From an uncultured Bacteroidales bacterium (GTDB lineage: Bacteria > Bacteroidota > Bacteroidia > Bacteroidales > F082): a stretch of DNA of 64,000 bases. Positions 53,594 to 64,000 of this stretch are shown here, one piece after another (position 1 is the stretch's first letter; each line of letters opens with the position of its first letter). Where the stretch lies: the NCBI GenBank assembly GCA_946405575.1, contig CAMJHP010000003.1:1-64000 (forward strand). The letters are read 5' to 3'. The position numbers and the translations under genes are program-made. The notes under the pieces were generated by a model that saw only the letters and a program-made list of their open reading frames with translations, had not been told where the DNA came from and made no database searches.

Positions 53594-56431
53594 ATGAAGA
53601 AAGCTTTTATACTTATCGCTGCCTTGGTTTGCATAAGTGGCATAGCCCACGCCCAAGATGTCTATTTCGCTGGCAACGCCGACACGATAGGCAAGATTTG
53701 GAAAAACGACACGCTGATTTACAGTATATCAGATAGTATCAGCATCAAATTGAACGACCTGCAACCGAACCATAACGGTACAGTTTACACCGCAGGCTAC
53801 GCTTACGACTATTCACAAGGATTTGTGTTGGGGCGCATTTGGACAAACGAATCATGCATCTTCACATCCGACACCAACACTTTCTTTGATCATTTAGTCA
53901 TTAACGACGAAGGTTGGACAGCAGCAGGTGGCAACACCGTGTGGCACAACGGTGAAACCTTGTATACCTACACCTATGGAGAGGAGAGTTGCCACATCAA
54001 TAGCATTGCCATCAACAAGACCAACAACGATTTTTTTGCAGGAGGCACCATCGAAACCTTGGAAGGAGACTTTTTTGCCTGCATTTGGGAAAACGACACC
54101 ATATTATGGCTTGAAGAGCAGATTTCAAGCGTTGAAGATATCTGCTTTGATGGAGAAAACCTTTATGCCGCCGGTTTCTTCAATGACGGCGACACTTGGT
54201 ATGGCATCATCTGGCAAAACGACTCTATCCTAGTGCAAACTGAAAACGCCAATTTCTATTCCATTGCATCCTACGAGGGCAACCTTTATTGGACAGGAAT
54301 CCAAAACGACACAGCATACGTTTGGCAAGACGACGAAATACTTTACACACATCCTAACTACACGGGAATCAATAACTTGATAGCAAACGAGTTTGGTATT
54401 TATTATTCAGGTTCATACGATGGTACCGCTACCGTGTTTAAAGACGGGGAGATTCTCTATCAACCCGAGGGCTGCTCAAACATTATCGGTCTCGGCGTGA
54501 TTCCTTCAGAAGTTCCCCAACCCACCTTCACCCTCACCGTCGGGGTTGACAGCCTCGGTGGCGGCACTGTCACCGGCGGTGGCACCTACCATTATGGTGA
54601 CACGGCCACCATTGAAGCCATTCCCTACACGGGATACGAGTTCCTGTATTGGAACGATGGCATCGTCACCAACCCGCACGACATCATCATCACTCAGGAC
54701 ACCACTTTCACCGCCCATTTCAACCGTTACGCATACACCATCGAGACTGCGGTAGTACCCATCAACTCCGGCACTGTGGCTGGGGGTGGCACCTACCCTT
54801 ACGGCAGCACCATTACCTTGGAAGCCATTGCTAACAGCGGTTACGAGTTCATCCATTGGAGCGACAGTATCACCGACAACCCACGCGACATCGTGGTCAC
54901 GCAAGATAGCAGTTTCGTTGCTATGTTCAGTCTACGCCAATATACCATCACCGTCGTTTCTGATCATCCCGAATGGGGCTCAGTGACAGGCGGCGGCACA
55001 TTCAACTTCGGAGACACCATTCAGATTGCAGCAACAGCCAACCTTGGCTTTGAGTTCGTCAGTTGGAATGATGACGACACTGACAATCCTCGTGAAATCA
55101 TCGTCACCGAAGACATCACTTATACTGCTCATTTTGGCATCCAGCAATGCTTTATTGACACGAAGGTCGACCCAGAAGGGGCTGGCACCATCAATGGCGG
55201 CGGCACCTATGACTATGGCTCTACGGTATATCTGACAGTCCATAACAACATCGGTTATGAGTTCGAAAGTTGGGAAGATGGCACTATTGATAATCCTCGG
55301 ACCATCTTCGTGGAAGGCGATGCCGTCTATACTGCCAAATTCTCTCCACTTCCATACGAAATCACTACCGAAAGCAATCCAGTGGAAGGTGGTACGGTAA
55401 GTGGCGCAGGCACTTATGACTACGGTACAATTGCCACTCTGATTGCCACTCCCAATGAGAATTACTCTTTCCTCTGCTGGAGCGATGGTATCGTCAGCAA
55501 CCCTCGACATGTCACTGTGACTGGTAATGCCCACTATAAAGCCCTGTTCCACCTCAACGGCACACCGCAATACACCCTAACCGTAACCGCCAACGACCCA
55601 ACCTTAGGTACCGTCTCCGGCAGCGGCACATATCCTCAAGGTGCAACTATCGAGATCAGTGCAGCACCCAATGTCGGTGCCATCTTTTCGCGTTGGGACG
55701 ACGGCAGCACCGACAATCCGCGCCTTATCACCATAACACAAAACATGGAAATCATTGCCATCTTTGAAAAGATAGAGACTTACACCATTACCGTAAGAGC
55801 GGAGAGTCCCTTACTTGGCACCACCTACGGCAGCGGTGTCTATCCCCTCAACCAAGTCATCAATATCGGGGCGACTCCAAATTCCGGTTTCTTCTTCTCC
55901 GGCTGGCAAGACGGCAATATGGACAACCCACGCACAATCATTGTGACAGGTAATGCTGAATATATAGCCTCGTTTGCTCAAAATCCAATAGCAACTTACA
56001 CCATAACCGTGTATTGCAACGAAACTCAAGGCTTCATCCTTGGAGCGGGCTCCTATATCGCCGGAAGCACAGCTACCATTGCGGCAATCCCTGCCGATGG
56101 CTACGTTTTCTCAAGATGGAGCGATGATACCACTGACAATCCCAAGGAAATCCTTGTAGACCATGACATCATACTGTCAGCTTTTTTTGACCAAGTTGGT
56201 ATAGACGAAAATGGCCTTGGCCATATCAAGCTTTTCCCTAATCCCGCCACCGACAAGATTCGCATTGAAGGACTGGAAGGCAAGTATATGGTTCAGATTT
56301 ACAACTCTTTCGGAATGCTCATTAACACTTTTAGCATCAATGGAGACGATGAAATCTGTATTGAAAACCTTTCAGCTGGCTTATACATCATCCGCGTTAA
56401 TGGACTCGCAATGAAGTTGATGAAAGAGTAA
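53594..56431 (+). CDS. T9SS-secreted protein, N-terminal WxND repeats plus eight InlB B-like repeats
   Basis: Eight units of the form YTITV...GGTVSGGGTYxYGxTATIxAxPxxGYxFxxWxDGxxxNPRxIxVTxDxxxxAxF; C-terminal sorting domain. Confidence 0.82.
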   Translation: MKKAFILIAALVCISGIAHAQDVYFAGNADTIGKIWKNDTLIYSISDSISIKLNDLQPNHNGTVYTAGYAYDYSQGFVLGRIWTNESCIFTSDTNTFFDHLVINDEGWTAAGGNTVWHNGETLYTYTYGEESCHINSIAINKTNNDFFAGGTIETLEGDFFACIWENDTILWLEEQISSVEDICFDGENLYAAGFFNDGDTWYGIIWQNDSILVQTENANFYSIASYEGNLYWTGIQNDTAYVWQDDEILYTHPNYTGINNLIANEFGIYYSGSYDGTATVFKDGEILYQPEGCSNIIGLGVIPSEVPQPTFTLTVGVDSLGGGTVTGGGTYHYGDTATIEAIPYTGYEFLYWNDGIVTNPHDIIITQDTTFTAHFNRYAYTIETAVVPINSGTVAGGGTYPYGSTITLEAIANSGYEFIHWSDSITDNPRDIVVTQDSSFVAMFSLRQYTITVVSDHPEWGSVTGGGTFNFGDTIQIAATANLGFEFVSWNDDDTDNPREIIVTEDITYTAHFGIQQCFIDTKVDPEGAGTINGGGTYDYGSTVYLTVHNNIGYEFESWEDGTIDNPRTIFVEGDAVYTAKFSPLPYEITTESNPVEGGTVSGAGTYDYGTIATLIATPNENYSFLCWSDGIVSNPRHVTVTGNAHYKALFHLNGTPQYTLTVTANDPTLGTVSGSGTYPQGATIEISAAPNVGAIFSRWDDGSTDNPRLITITQNMEIIAIFEKIETYTITVRAESPLLGTTYGSGVYPLNQVINIGATPNSGFFFSGWQDGNMDNPRTIIVTGNAEYIASFAQNPIATYTITVYCNETQGFILGAGSYIAGSTATIAAIPADGYVFSRWSDDTTDNPKEILVDHDIILSAFFDQVGIDENGLGHIKLFPNPATDKIRIEGLEGKYMVQIYNSFGMLINTFSINGDDEICIENLSAGLYIIRVNGLAMKLMKE

Positions 56432-56501
56432 TGAGCAGCCAAAACAGGAAAAGGTGAGCCTTGCACAAGACTCACCTTTTTCATATATGGGAAAGCATCT
56501 T

Positions 56502-58154
56502 TTATTTTGTCACCACAAATTTCAACGTCTCGCTACGCGACTCCGAAACCGCGTTGATGAAATATATGCCCTCGTTCAGCGTGTTGAGATAACGCTCAAA
56601 CGACGTGTGATTCAAACCGTTGAAGCTATAGGAATACAGTTTGTGACCCATAACGTCAAAAACAGTCAGTTCAGCCTTGTGGGCATCATTCAGCACAACA
56701 TGCGCATCGCCATTGGAGGGATTGGGGTACACAGTAATGATATGGGCAGGAGTACTACCTATCGGATCCTCCACGTTCAACAATTCCAAAGCCAGACTGA
56801 AGTCAGGAATGCCATAACCATATTGGTTGTCGGGATTATCAGTATGGTCGCTGCTGGAACGAATGACATCGCATATCTCTTGGACAGAAGAATAAGGACG
56901 AGCCTGACGCAAGCAAGCCACAGCACCAGCCAGCACTGGCGTGGCAAACGAAGTACCGTTGCCATTGTAATAGGGCCACCAGTCGCCGTAACCAGAAGCC
57001 ACATATGTGCCTTCGCCCATTGCCATCACATCAGGTTTGATGCGTCCATCGTAGGTCGGACCCACCGAACTGAAAGAAGCACGATGGCCGTTGGCATCGA
57101 CAGCACCGACGGTCACGATATGCTCGGCATCGGCTGGGATACCCAAAGTGCAAGTGCCACCACCTTCATTGCCAGCGGCATTCATACAGATCATACCACG
57201 TGAAGCAGCAATTTCCGCGCCGATTGACATAGGAGCCGTTTGACCATCGAAATGCTCAAAAGGATGGTCCCACTGACTCATGTCGAAACCAATGTAGCCC
57301 AAAGAAGTGGAACACACGTCCACCCCCAAGCTATCGGCATATTCGGCACCCGACACCCAATTGTATTCCTCGATGATGTTTTCTGAGTCGCCATCCTCAG
57401 TATGGATCAAGTAATAGGACGCCTTGGGAGCCGTTCCCACCATATTGTTGGGGTCATAAGCAGCCATGGTGCTCAAGCAGGAAGTGCCGTGTGTGCTCTG
57501 CGTATAGACTGAGGGAGAGCCATACACGAAGTCACGAGTGCCCAACAGGCGGCCTTCTTCGCGCATGTTGTCGAAACAGGACGTCTCTTCAGTGCCCTGG
57601 AAACCGCCATCGAGGACAGCCACGATGACACCAGTGCCGTCAAAGCCCATCTCATGCAAGATGTCAACATTCAACTGCTTCACCTGAGCCTCAGCTCCAC
57701 CGTAATAACCTCTCGTGCCACGATTGGACTCAGCAGAAGGCTTCATCTCGTTGGCCAACCAACGTTCTTTCTGCTCTTGTGCTTTCAAGTCGTTGGGGCA
57801 GTTGCGCACGACTTGCACAAAGTCAAGGGCATTGATGGCCTCAATCACCGCGAGATCTGTGACGTACACCGAGACACCGTTCAACCACTTGGAGGGGTTG
57901 AGTAGCTGGGCTCCACAATCGGCCACAGCCTGAAGATATTGCGGATTGACAGGGATATCGTACTCGTCGACGGTAATGCCTAGATTGGCGCGACGTTGCA
58001 AAGCTCTCGGGCTCAGGTAAGCCTCGGGATTGTCAATAGAATAAGGTGAGTCGTTCTTGTCGGTAAACTGCACCCAGTAAATGTTGGTCGCGATTTGCGC
58101 CTCAGCGAAAAGAGAGGCCATAAAAAGCAGCAATAATAATGATAGTCTCTTCAT
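56502..58154 (-). CDS. S8 (subtilisin-like) serine peptidase with T9SS sorting domain
   Basis: GVIVAVLDGGFQGT, STHGTSCLSTMAA, GNGTSFATPVLAGAVACL; start at MKRLSLLLLLFMASLFAEA. Confidence 0.9.
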   Translation of the reverse strand: MKRLSLLLLLFMASLFAEAQIATNIYWVQFTDKNDSPYSIDNPEAYLSPRALQRRANLGITVDEYDIPVNPQYLQAVADCGAQLLNPSKWLNGVSVYVTDLAVIEAINALDFVQVVRNCPNDLKAQEQKERWLANEMKPSAESNRGTRGYYGGAEAQVKQLNVDILHEMGFDGTGVIVAVLDGGFQGTEETSCFDNMREEGRLLGTRDFVYGSPSVYTQSTHGTSCLSTMAAYDPNNMVGTAPKASYYLIHTEDGDSENIIEEYNWVSGAEYADSLGVDVCSTSLGYIGFDMSQWDHPFEHFDGQTAPMSIGAEIAASRGMICMNAAGNEGGGTCTLGIPADAEHIVTVGAVDANGHRASFSSVGPTYDGRIKPDVMAMGEGTYVASGYGDWWPYYNGNGTSFATPVLAGAVACLRQARPYSSVQEICDVIRSSSDHTDNPDNQYGYGIPDFSLALELLNVEDPIGSTPAHIITVYPNPSNGDAHVVLNDAHKAELTVFDVMGHKLYSYSFNGLNHTSFERYLNTLNEGIYFINAVSESRSETLKFVVTK

Positions 58155-58410
58155 AGAAATAAGATTTAAAACGCGCAAAAATAAGAAGAATTTGGGATTC
58201 AAAGATTTAAAACTCAAAATTTAAAATTCAAATTGAGCTTCCATAGGAGAATGGAGTACTTCATTTCGTTATTACCAGCGGCTTGAGACAGTTGCTGGCG
58301 AGTAACTGACAAAGGCCACGGTTTGTTACTATATGCCTAACTCCATTCCACGTAAAGGAATCTCCTTCCGCATTCAAAAATTCACTACCTTTGCAAAAAT
58401 TTTCAAAGCC

Positions 58411-59100
58411 ATGCGCATCGACATCATCGCCGTTTTTCCCGAAATGTTTGAAGGGCCCTTCACGGAATCCATTATCAAACGCGCTGTAAACAAGGGCATC
58501 GTGGAGATTGGACTGCACAACCTCCGCGACTACAGTACCGACAAGCACCACAAGGTTGACGACTACAGTTTTGCCGCTGGTGCGGGCATGGTGATGATGA
58601 TTGAGCCTGTAGACAATTGCATCTCCCACCTAAAAAGCCAACGCGATTATGATGAAGTCATCTATATGAGTCCCGATGGCGAACTTTTGGACCAGCCTTT
58701 GTGCAATCAACTCTCGATGAAACAGAACATCATCATCCTCTGCGGACACTACAAAGGCATTGACGAACGCATTCGTGAACATTTGATTACCAAAGAAATA
58801 TCCATTGGAAACTATGTCCTTTCCGGTGGTGAATTAGGTGCAGCAGTTTTGGTTGACGGTTTGGTGCGTTTGATTCCCGGTGCTTTGGGCGATGAGACTT
58901 CTGCCCTCTCCGACTCCTTCCAAGACGGATTGGTGTCACCTCCCGTCTACACAAGACCTAGAAATTACAAGGGTTGGGAGGTTCCGGAAATATTATTATC
59001 AGGCAATGACAAGCTCATTAGCGAATGGAGGCTTGAACAAGCTATCGAACGCACCAAGCAGCGTCGGCCTGAAATGTACGAAAATTTCAAAAAAAGCTAA
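58411..59100 (+). CDS. trmD: tRNA (guanosine(37)-N1)-methyltransferase
   Basis: [74 protein letters not shown]. Confidence 0.96.
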   Translation: MRIDIIAVFPEMFEGPFTESIIKRAVNKGIVEIGLHNLRDYSTDKHHKVDDYSFAAGAGMVMMIEPVDNCISHLKSQRDYDEVIYMSPDGELLDQPLCNQLSMKQNIIILCGHYKGIDERIREHLITKEISIGNYVLSGGELGAAVLVDGLVRLIPGALGDETSALSDSFQDGLVSPPVYTRPRNYKGWEVPEILLSGNDKLISEWRLEQAIERTKQRRPEMYENFKKS

Positions 59101-59177
59101 GAAACTTCGCTTCATATTGAATTATTTTGTATTTTTGCACCCACTTTTTGGAGAAAAATATACAAAAATATATAAAA

Positions 59178-59531
59178 ATGAGCAAAAACGCATTAATTCA
59201 ATTCGTTGAAGATCAAATCGTTGTAAAAGATTTTCCGAAATTCAAGACAGGCGACACCATCACGGTGACCTACAAGATTGTTGAAGGACAAAAAGAGCGT
59301 CTGCAGAAGTTCCAGGGCATCGTCCTGAAGCGCAGCGGCCAAGGCAAGGTTGGTACTTTCACCATCCGCAAGATTTCCAATAACATTGGCGTTGAAAGAT
59401 GTTTCCCCATCGCTTCTCCTATGATTGAGAACATCGAGGTGAACAAGAGAGGCGACGTCCGCAAGTCACGCATCTACTACCTTCGCGGTTTGCGTGGTAA
59501 GAAAGCCAAAATCAAGGAACTCAAAAACTGA
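59178..59531 (+). CDS. rplS: 50S ribosomal protein L19
   Basis: FKTGDTITVTYKIVEGQKERLQKFQGIVLKRSGQG...RGDVRKSRIYYLRGLRGKKAKIKE. Confidence 0.97.
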   Translation: MSKNALIQFVEDQIVVKDFPKFKTGDTITVTYKIVEGQKERLQKFQGIVLKRSGQGKVGTFTIRKISNNIGVERCFPIASPMIENIEVNKRGDVRKSRIYYLRGLRGKKAKIKELKN

Positions 59532-59554
59532 TTCCTTCACAAAACAACGAAAAA

Positions 59555-59587
59555 AGAAGCTCCGAACGTTGCTCGGAGCTTTTTTCA
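59555..59587 (+). terminator. Rho-independent terminator after rplS
   Basis: AAGCTCCGAACGTTGCTCGGAGCTTTTTTC hairpin plus T-run. Confidence 0.85.
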
Positions 59588-59604
59588 TATCATACTTTCT
59601 TCAT

Positions 59605-61026
59605 TTACTTACCAGGTGCATCTTTTTTCTTCCGCTTAAAGATTTTTGTCCTCAGCATAAAGATAGTAAGCGCCGCCCAAAAGACGACCAATATGCCCAA
59701 AGTGATAAAGGTGGCCTTGAGGCTCTGCGGGGCATAGCCCACCAAAAGCAACACTGGGAAGCCTAACACGATGGCCGAAAGGGTTTGCAGCACAAGATTA
59801 TTGGCAGCAGGCGTCTCAAACTTCGGGTCGATTTCACGCAGCAGGATCATGCCGTTGCTGGCCGTGCCCGTCAGCATCCCAAACATCGAGAAAAAGCCCT
59901 CGTATTTATAGCTCGGATACAAGTGCTTCGAAATCCACAACACATATACAAAGGTAACTACAGCACCCAAAGTAACGATGATGATGAAGGGCAACACAAA
60001 CTTGCCAAATTCAGTAAAGTTGATAGCCGCCGTACCCGCCACAATCATAATATCGAAGCAAAAACCGCTGATGCGGTTGAGCATATAGTTGTTGATGTAC
60101 TCGCGACTCATCAGTTTGACTTTCTTGAAACGGCCCAACAGCCATTTGAATAAAATTCCAAACAGTGTGCCAATCAAGAAGTTGAAGCCCCAAAGCATAG
60201 GTTTCAAAGTATTAGTGCCAAAGTCGCCCAATTCCATCCCTTGGATCCAATTGGTGAACAGAAATACTAGGAAATAGACAAACAGCACCATACAAATCTG
60301 CACCGAGAGCTTATCAATAGACTCCGCATCTGGAATCTCGCCCTTGCCTTCATAGTCTTCCAATTTATTCATCTGTGCTTCAGCAATTTTCTGCCTTGAA
60401 AGCACACCTTTTCGGCGAAGGATGTTCATATAAATGACACCCACAATACTACCCACAATAAATCCCGTGGCCGCGATGGAGAGGCCGAAGTCGGCACCCG
60501 GGAAATCTATGCCCTGCTTCGCGGCCCAGCTTGTAAAAATTTTACCAAAGTTCAATGCCTGACCTGGTCCCTGTCCGTAGCCCATAGGAAGCAGCAAGCC
60601 TGCAGCATAGAACAAACGCTTACCAAAATAGAAGAACAAAATCGAGACCATAAGACCTACGATGCCTTGTATGACATAGGTGGAGGCCGTCAAGGCACCC
60701 GTCTCTATCACTTTCATCGGGGTGGACTTCGACTCTATCTTGTTGTTTTTCAATGCCAATGCAACAAATCCCAAGCCCAAGGCATGATAGGTCACAATTT
60801 CCATCACTGGCTTGTTGATAAGGTCTTTACATCCTGGAATCGCCTTAAATACCAAAAGCAGCAATCCACCAATCAAGGCAGAGGGAATCAGGCTCTTACC
60901 CAAGAAAGGAATCTTGGTTCTCAACACGTTACCTAACAACAAGGCTGTCGCCAAAATACAGAATTGCACCAGCCAATTCCAAGCTATAGGTTGGTCAAAG
61001 GTCATTACAGAAACGTCTAACAGCAT
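59605..61026 (-). CDS. gltS: Sodium/glutamate symporter family protein
   Basis: 473 aa, multiple TM; LLPMGYGQGPGQALNFG, TGTASNGMILLREIDP. Confidence 0.85.
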   Translation of the reverse strand: MLLDVSVMTFDQPIAWNWLVQFCILATALLLGNVLRTKIPFLGKSLIPSALIGGLLLLVFKAIPGCKDLINKPVMEIVTYHALGLGFVALALKNNKIESKSTPMKVIETGALTASTYVIQGIVGLMVSILFFYFGKRLFYAAGLLLPMGYGQGPGQALNFGKIFTSWAAKQGIDFPGADFGLSIAATGFIVGSIVGVIYMNILRRKGVLSRQKIAEAQMNKLEDYEGKGEIPDAESIDKLSVQICMVLFVYFLVFLFTNWIQGMELGDFGTNTLKPMLWGFNFLIGTLFGILFKWLLGRFKKVKLMSREYINNYMLNRISGFCFDIMIVAGTAAINFTEFGKFVLPFIIIVTLGAVVTFVYVLWISKHLYPSYKYEGFFSMFGMLTGTASNGMILLREIDPKFETPAANNLVLQTLSAIVLGFPVLLLVGYAPQSLKATFITLGILVVFWAALTIFMLRTKIFKRKKKDAPGK

Positions 61027-61050
61027 AATATTCAGTTTTTTGATTATTAT

Positions 61051-61371
61051 TTACTGAAGCTTCACTGCCGTACCTGAAGCAGAAACCATCAGCATTGAAC
61101 CGCTTTGGCCTAACACCTCATAATCTATATCAATGCCTACCACAGCATTTGCATTCATCTGTCGAGCTCGTTCTTCCAACTCTCTCAGGGCTTGGTTACG
61201 AGCATTGATTAACTCATGTTCATATGATCCAGAGCGGCCGCCAACAATATCGCGAAGACTGGCCTTAATATCTTTGATAAAATTCACTCCGGAAATCACT
61301 TCCCCGAACACAACGCCTTTGTATTCAATGATGGTGCGACCTTCAACGGTCGGTGTAGTTGTAAGTATCAT
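61051..61371 (-). CDS. YbjQ-family protein
   Basis: [66 protein letters not shown]. Confidence 0.88.
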   Translation of the reverse strand: MILTTTPTVEGRTIIEYKGVVFGEVISGVNFIKDIKASLRDIVGGRSGSYEHELINARNQALRELEERARQMNANAVVGIDIDYEVLGQSGSMLMVSASGTAVKLQ

Positions 61372-61465
61372 AAATCACTTCTTTTTTAGGTTTAACTTTA
61401 GATTTTGCAGACCGCAAAGATAATGTTTTTTTGATATTCGTATGAAAAACCCGTATTTTTGCGCC

Positions 61466-62092
61466 ATGAAAAAGCCGTTGCAACTGTTCCTAACTTTCTT
61501 CAAAATCGGTGCCTTCACCCTCGGAGGCGGCTATGCTATGCTATCAATGGTGGAAAAGGCCGTCGTCGACCAGAAGAAGTGGATTCCCACCGATGAGTTT
61601 TGGGACATGATCGCTGTGGTTCAATCGCTTCCGGGCGTATTTGCCGTCAATACAGCTTTGTATGTCGGGCATCGTATAGCAGGCAGGAGTGGTGCCTTTG
61701 CCGCTATGCTGGGTGCCATCATTCCATCCATCACCATCATCTTGCTTTTGGCCACGGTCTTTCACGAATATCGCGACCAACCCATAGTTGAGCGCATCTT
61801 CAAAGGCATCCGTCCATGCGTGGTGGCCCTCATCCTAGCCCCTTCCCTTCGTATGATCAAGTCGGCCAAGGTGACCTTGAAGACCGCCATCATCCCCATC
61901 GCCACAGTGTTTCTTATCTGGTGGTGTAAGATTTCACCCGCCTACGTCATCCTTGCCGCTATTGCGGGCAGCCTCATCTATGCGCTAATCATAAGAAGAC
62001 GCGAGATTACGAGACTGCGGGACTGCGAGACGCCCAGTGGTCCCGAAATCCCGAAGTCCCGAAGTCAAAAAGAAAAGGAGGCCAAGCCATGA
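61466..62092 (+). CDS. Chromate transporter, first half
   Basis: FFKIGAFTLGGGYAMLSMVEKAVVDQKKW...VQSLPGVFAVNTALYVG; start shifted to MKKPLQLFLTFF. Confidence 0.88.
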   Translation: MKKPLQLFLTFFKIGAFTLGGGYAMLSMVEKAVVDQKKWIPTDEFWDMIAVVQSLPGVFAVNTALYVGHRIAGRSGAFAAMLGAIIPSITIILLLATVFHEYRDQPIVERIFKGIRPCVVALILAPSLRMIKSAKVTLKTAIIPIATVFLIWWCKISPAYVILAAIAGSLIYALIIRRREITRLRDCETPSGPEIPKSRSQKEKEAKP

Positions 62093-62628
62093 TTTACTTG
62101 CAACTGTTTTGGGTGTTCGTGAAAATCGGCGTGTTGGGCTTCGGCGGCGGCTATGCTATGCTTTCGCTCATCCAGCACGAGGTGGTAGACCATTACACTT
62201 GGATGACGACTACCGAGTTTGCCGATATGGTGGCCATTTCGCAGATGACTCCAGGCCCCATTTCCATCAACTTGGCGACCTACGTGGGCTATACTACGGC
62301 AGGCTTCGGCGGCTCGCTATTGGCTTCGTTCGCGCTCTGCCTGCCGTCCATCATTATGGTGTACTTCATCCTAAAACTCTTTATGAGCAAGAAGAACAAC
62401 GCACTGATGGACAACACCTTGAAAGGCTTGAAGCCTGCCATCGCCGGCCTCATTTTCGCCGCCGGCCTTTCTATGATTAACCTACAAAACTTTCCTGATT
62501 ACGGAAAAGGGCAGTACAACATCAGCGTCATCATATGCATATTGGCCTTTGTAGCCTCGTATTTCTTCAAAGCCAACCCGATACTGCTCATAGTGCTTTC
62601 GGGCGTGGTGGGGCTCATCGCGTATTAG
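62089..62628 (+). CDS. Chromate transporter, second half
   Basis: FVKIGVLGFGGGYAMLSLIQHEVVDHYTWMTTTEFADMVAISQMTPGPISINLATYVGYTTAGFGGSL; ATGA overlap with the upstream gene. Confidence 0.9.
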   Translation: MIYLQLFWVFVKIGVLGFGGGYAMLSLIQHEVVDHYTWMTTTEFADMVAISQMTPGPISINLATYVGYTTAGFGGSLLASFALCLPSIIMVYFILKLFMSKKNNALMDNTLKGLKPAIAGLIFAAGLSMINLQNFPDYGKGQYNISVIICILAFVASYFFKANPILLIVLSGVVGLIAY

Positions 62629-62705
62629 CAAAGACACAGCCGAATGAAGAGACCGAAGGAGAAATATAAGATTTTATAATTTAAAGATTTAAGATTCAAC
62701 AAAAT

Positions 62706-64000
62706 ATGAAACGTTTTATTATCAGTCTGCTTGCACTTTTATCCTCTTCATTTGTCTCGGGACAACATCTTCTCATTTATAAAAATTATGCCAAAGGTGT
62801 TACGGAACAAGACACGACCACTATTCAAGTCATTGAAAACGCAAAATGCTTGAAAATACGTAATGAAGAAAAAAAGGTCTCCAATCCTGTCCCCGGCTAT
62901 GCAGAGAGCAGCACCTACGTGGATTATGCCCAGGATTCCGTATATACCATATTAGACTATAGCGACGGAAAGTATTACAGTTCAAATTCTTTGACCAATA
63001 ACGACGTAGTTTTCAGCAAGGAAGGCAAAGAAAAACTATGGGGTTACGACTGCACAAAATACAAAACCAGCATCAACTCCAACAACATTGAGGTGTGGAT
63101 GACAGAAAGCCTCGGTTTCGAGGCTACACCCCTGCCTGGACTCGGATACCTGAAAGGCGTGATGGTGCGCTGCACGAGAAACGGTTCTTTTATCACCGAC
63201 CTCGATACCGTCAAAAAGCAAAAGTATGCCTTGGTCGACATGATTCCCGACTATAAAGGGCAACATAAGACCTCGCGAGAATTGAGCCAACTCAAGAAAG
63301 ACAAACTCGTGATGCGCATTCCCATCTTCAAAGCCGAACAAATTCATTTTGCAGATTATGAACCTATTGGTGGTGACATCCCTTTCGACACCACCCTCCA
63401 TTTCAGTCATGGCACACTGATTGTCAAGCGGATAAAACTACCTGAACTTCCGGCGCATTACCAACTCTTCGCCGAAATCCATCAACGTAGCAACGGCGAT
63501 GCCTACGACCGCACCGCTTCCGTTTTCGTCATCCCGACCGAAAAGGCCAAGAGTTTCAAAGACGGTTTGCAACGTTTGGAGGCGTTGCCCTCCTTTGTCG
63601 GAAAAGACGGCAAAGAATACCAAGGCATCAAGGCAGAGAAAGACTATTTGCCCCCTGTCGAGTTGGTAAGGTTCTTCACCTCGTTTGGTGCAGGGCATTT
63701 TAACGACAAAATGCAAATAGATGGTTTGGAATGGACCGATGAGAACTACTATAAAATGGAAGTCAGCGAATTGCGTGATCGTCTGCGCGGCGATGTCCTC
63801 ATCGGGGCTTTCATTGGCAACTACGACAAAGGGGGGCACAAGATTTCTTTAGACCTCCTCGCCTATCCTGGAGAAAACAAATGGAGCGACAAACCTCTGA
63901 AAGAACATTCCATACCGCTTTTCAACACCTGCAATGTGATGGAGATGAGCGGGCAAAATTATGGTCGGCTATTCGCTACAGATAGTCTTGAAGTGGAATT
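62706..64000 (+). CDS. Secreted protein, GLPGLI-like N-terminal part and PNGase F-like C-terminal region (truncated by window edge)
   Basis: MKRFIISLLALLSSSFVSG...WGYDCTKYKTSINSNNIEVWMTESLGFEATPLPGLGYLKG...FFTSFGAGHFNDK...LRGDVLIGAFIGNYDKGGHKISLDLLAYPG; open to window end. Confidence 0.5.
   Translation, partial: MKRFIISLLALLSSSFVSGQHLLIYKNYAKGVTEQDTTTIQVIENAKCLKIRNEEKKVSNPVPGYAESSTYVDYAQDSVYTILDYSDGKYYSSNSLTNNDVVFSKEGKEKLWGYDCTKYKTSINSNNIEVWMTESLGFEATPLPGLGYLKGVMVRCTRNGSFITDLDTVKKQKYALVDMIPDYKGQHKTSRELSQLKKDKLVMRIPIFKAEQIHFADYEPIGGDIPFDTTLHFSHGTLIVKRIKLPELPAHYQLFAEIHQRSNGDAYDRTASVFVIPTEKAKSFKDGLQRLEALPSFVGKDGKEYQGIKAEKDYLPPVELVRFFTSFGAGHFNDKMQIDGLEWTDENYYKMEVSELRDRLRGDVLIGAFIGNYDKGGHKISLDLLAYPGENKWSDKPLKEHSIPLFNTCNVMEMSGQNYGRLFATDSLEVE

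Overview
Bacteroidales-like chromosomal window (TAnnTTTG-type promoters, Por/T9SS C-terminal sorting domains, BspA-type LRR proteins). Housekeeping genes include gyrA, clpC, a CCA-adding/HD protein, miaA, speA, an acyl-CoA synthetase, dgt, fused feoA-feoB, trmD, rplS, gltS and a split chromate transporter. Large surface or secreted T9SS proteins include a 3781-aa GG-rich repeat protein with a small membrane-anchored partner. A cobalamin riboswitch heads a surface-protein/BtuG-like/BtuF-like locus. An accessory stretch at ~39.8-48.3 kb holds two AAA ATPases, a DUF2779-type nuclease, a small PD-(D/E)XK protein and several small ORFans. The most unusual signals are in that stretch: (i) three genes preceded by the same ~42-nt box followed by a hairpin whose stem sequence differs each time while pairing is kept; (ii) a ~95-nt repeat with terminator-like structure, present twice; (iii) a protein with a recognisable sigma-70 region 1.2/2 that lacks regions 3 and 4 and is fused to a Sel1-like/unknown C-terminus. 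Other finds are a degraded HigBA module, an apparent internal-deletion remnant of a HipA-like kinase beside a DUF3037-like ORF, a 119-bp MITE-like element with a 5-bp direct repeat at its ends, and several palindromic repeat families, two of which sit inside coding sequence (gyrA and chrA tails). No rRNA, tRNA or CRISPR array was recognised. All family assignments were made by eye.
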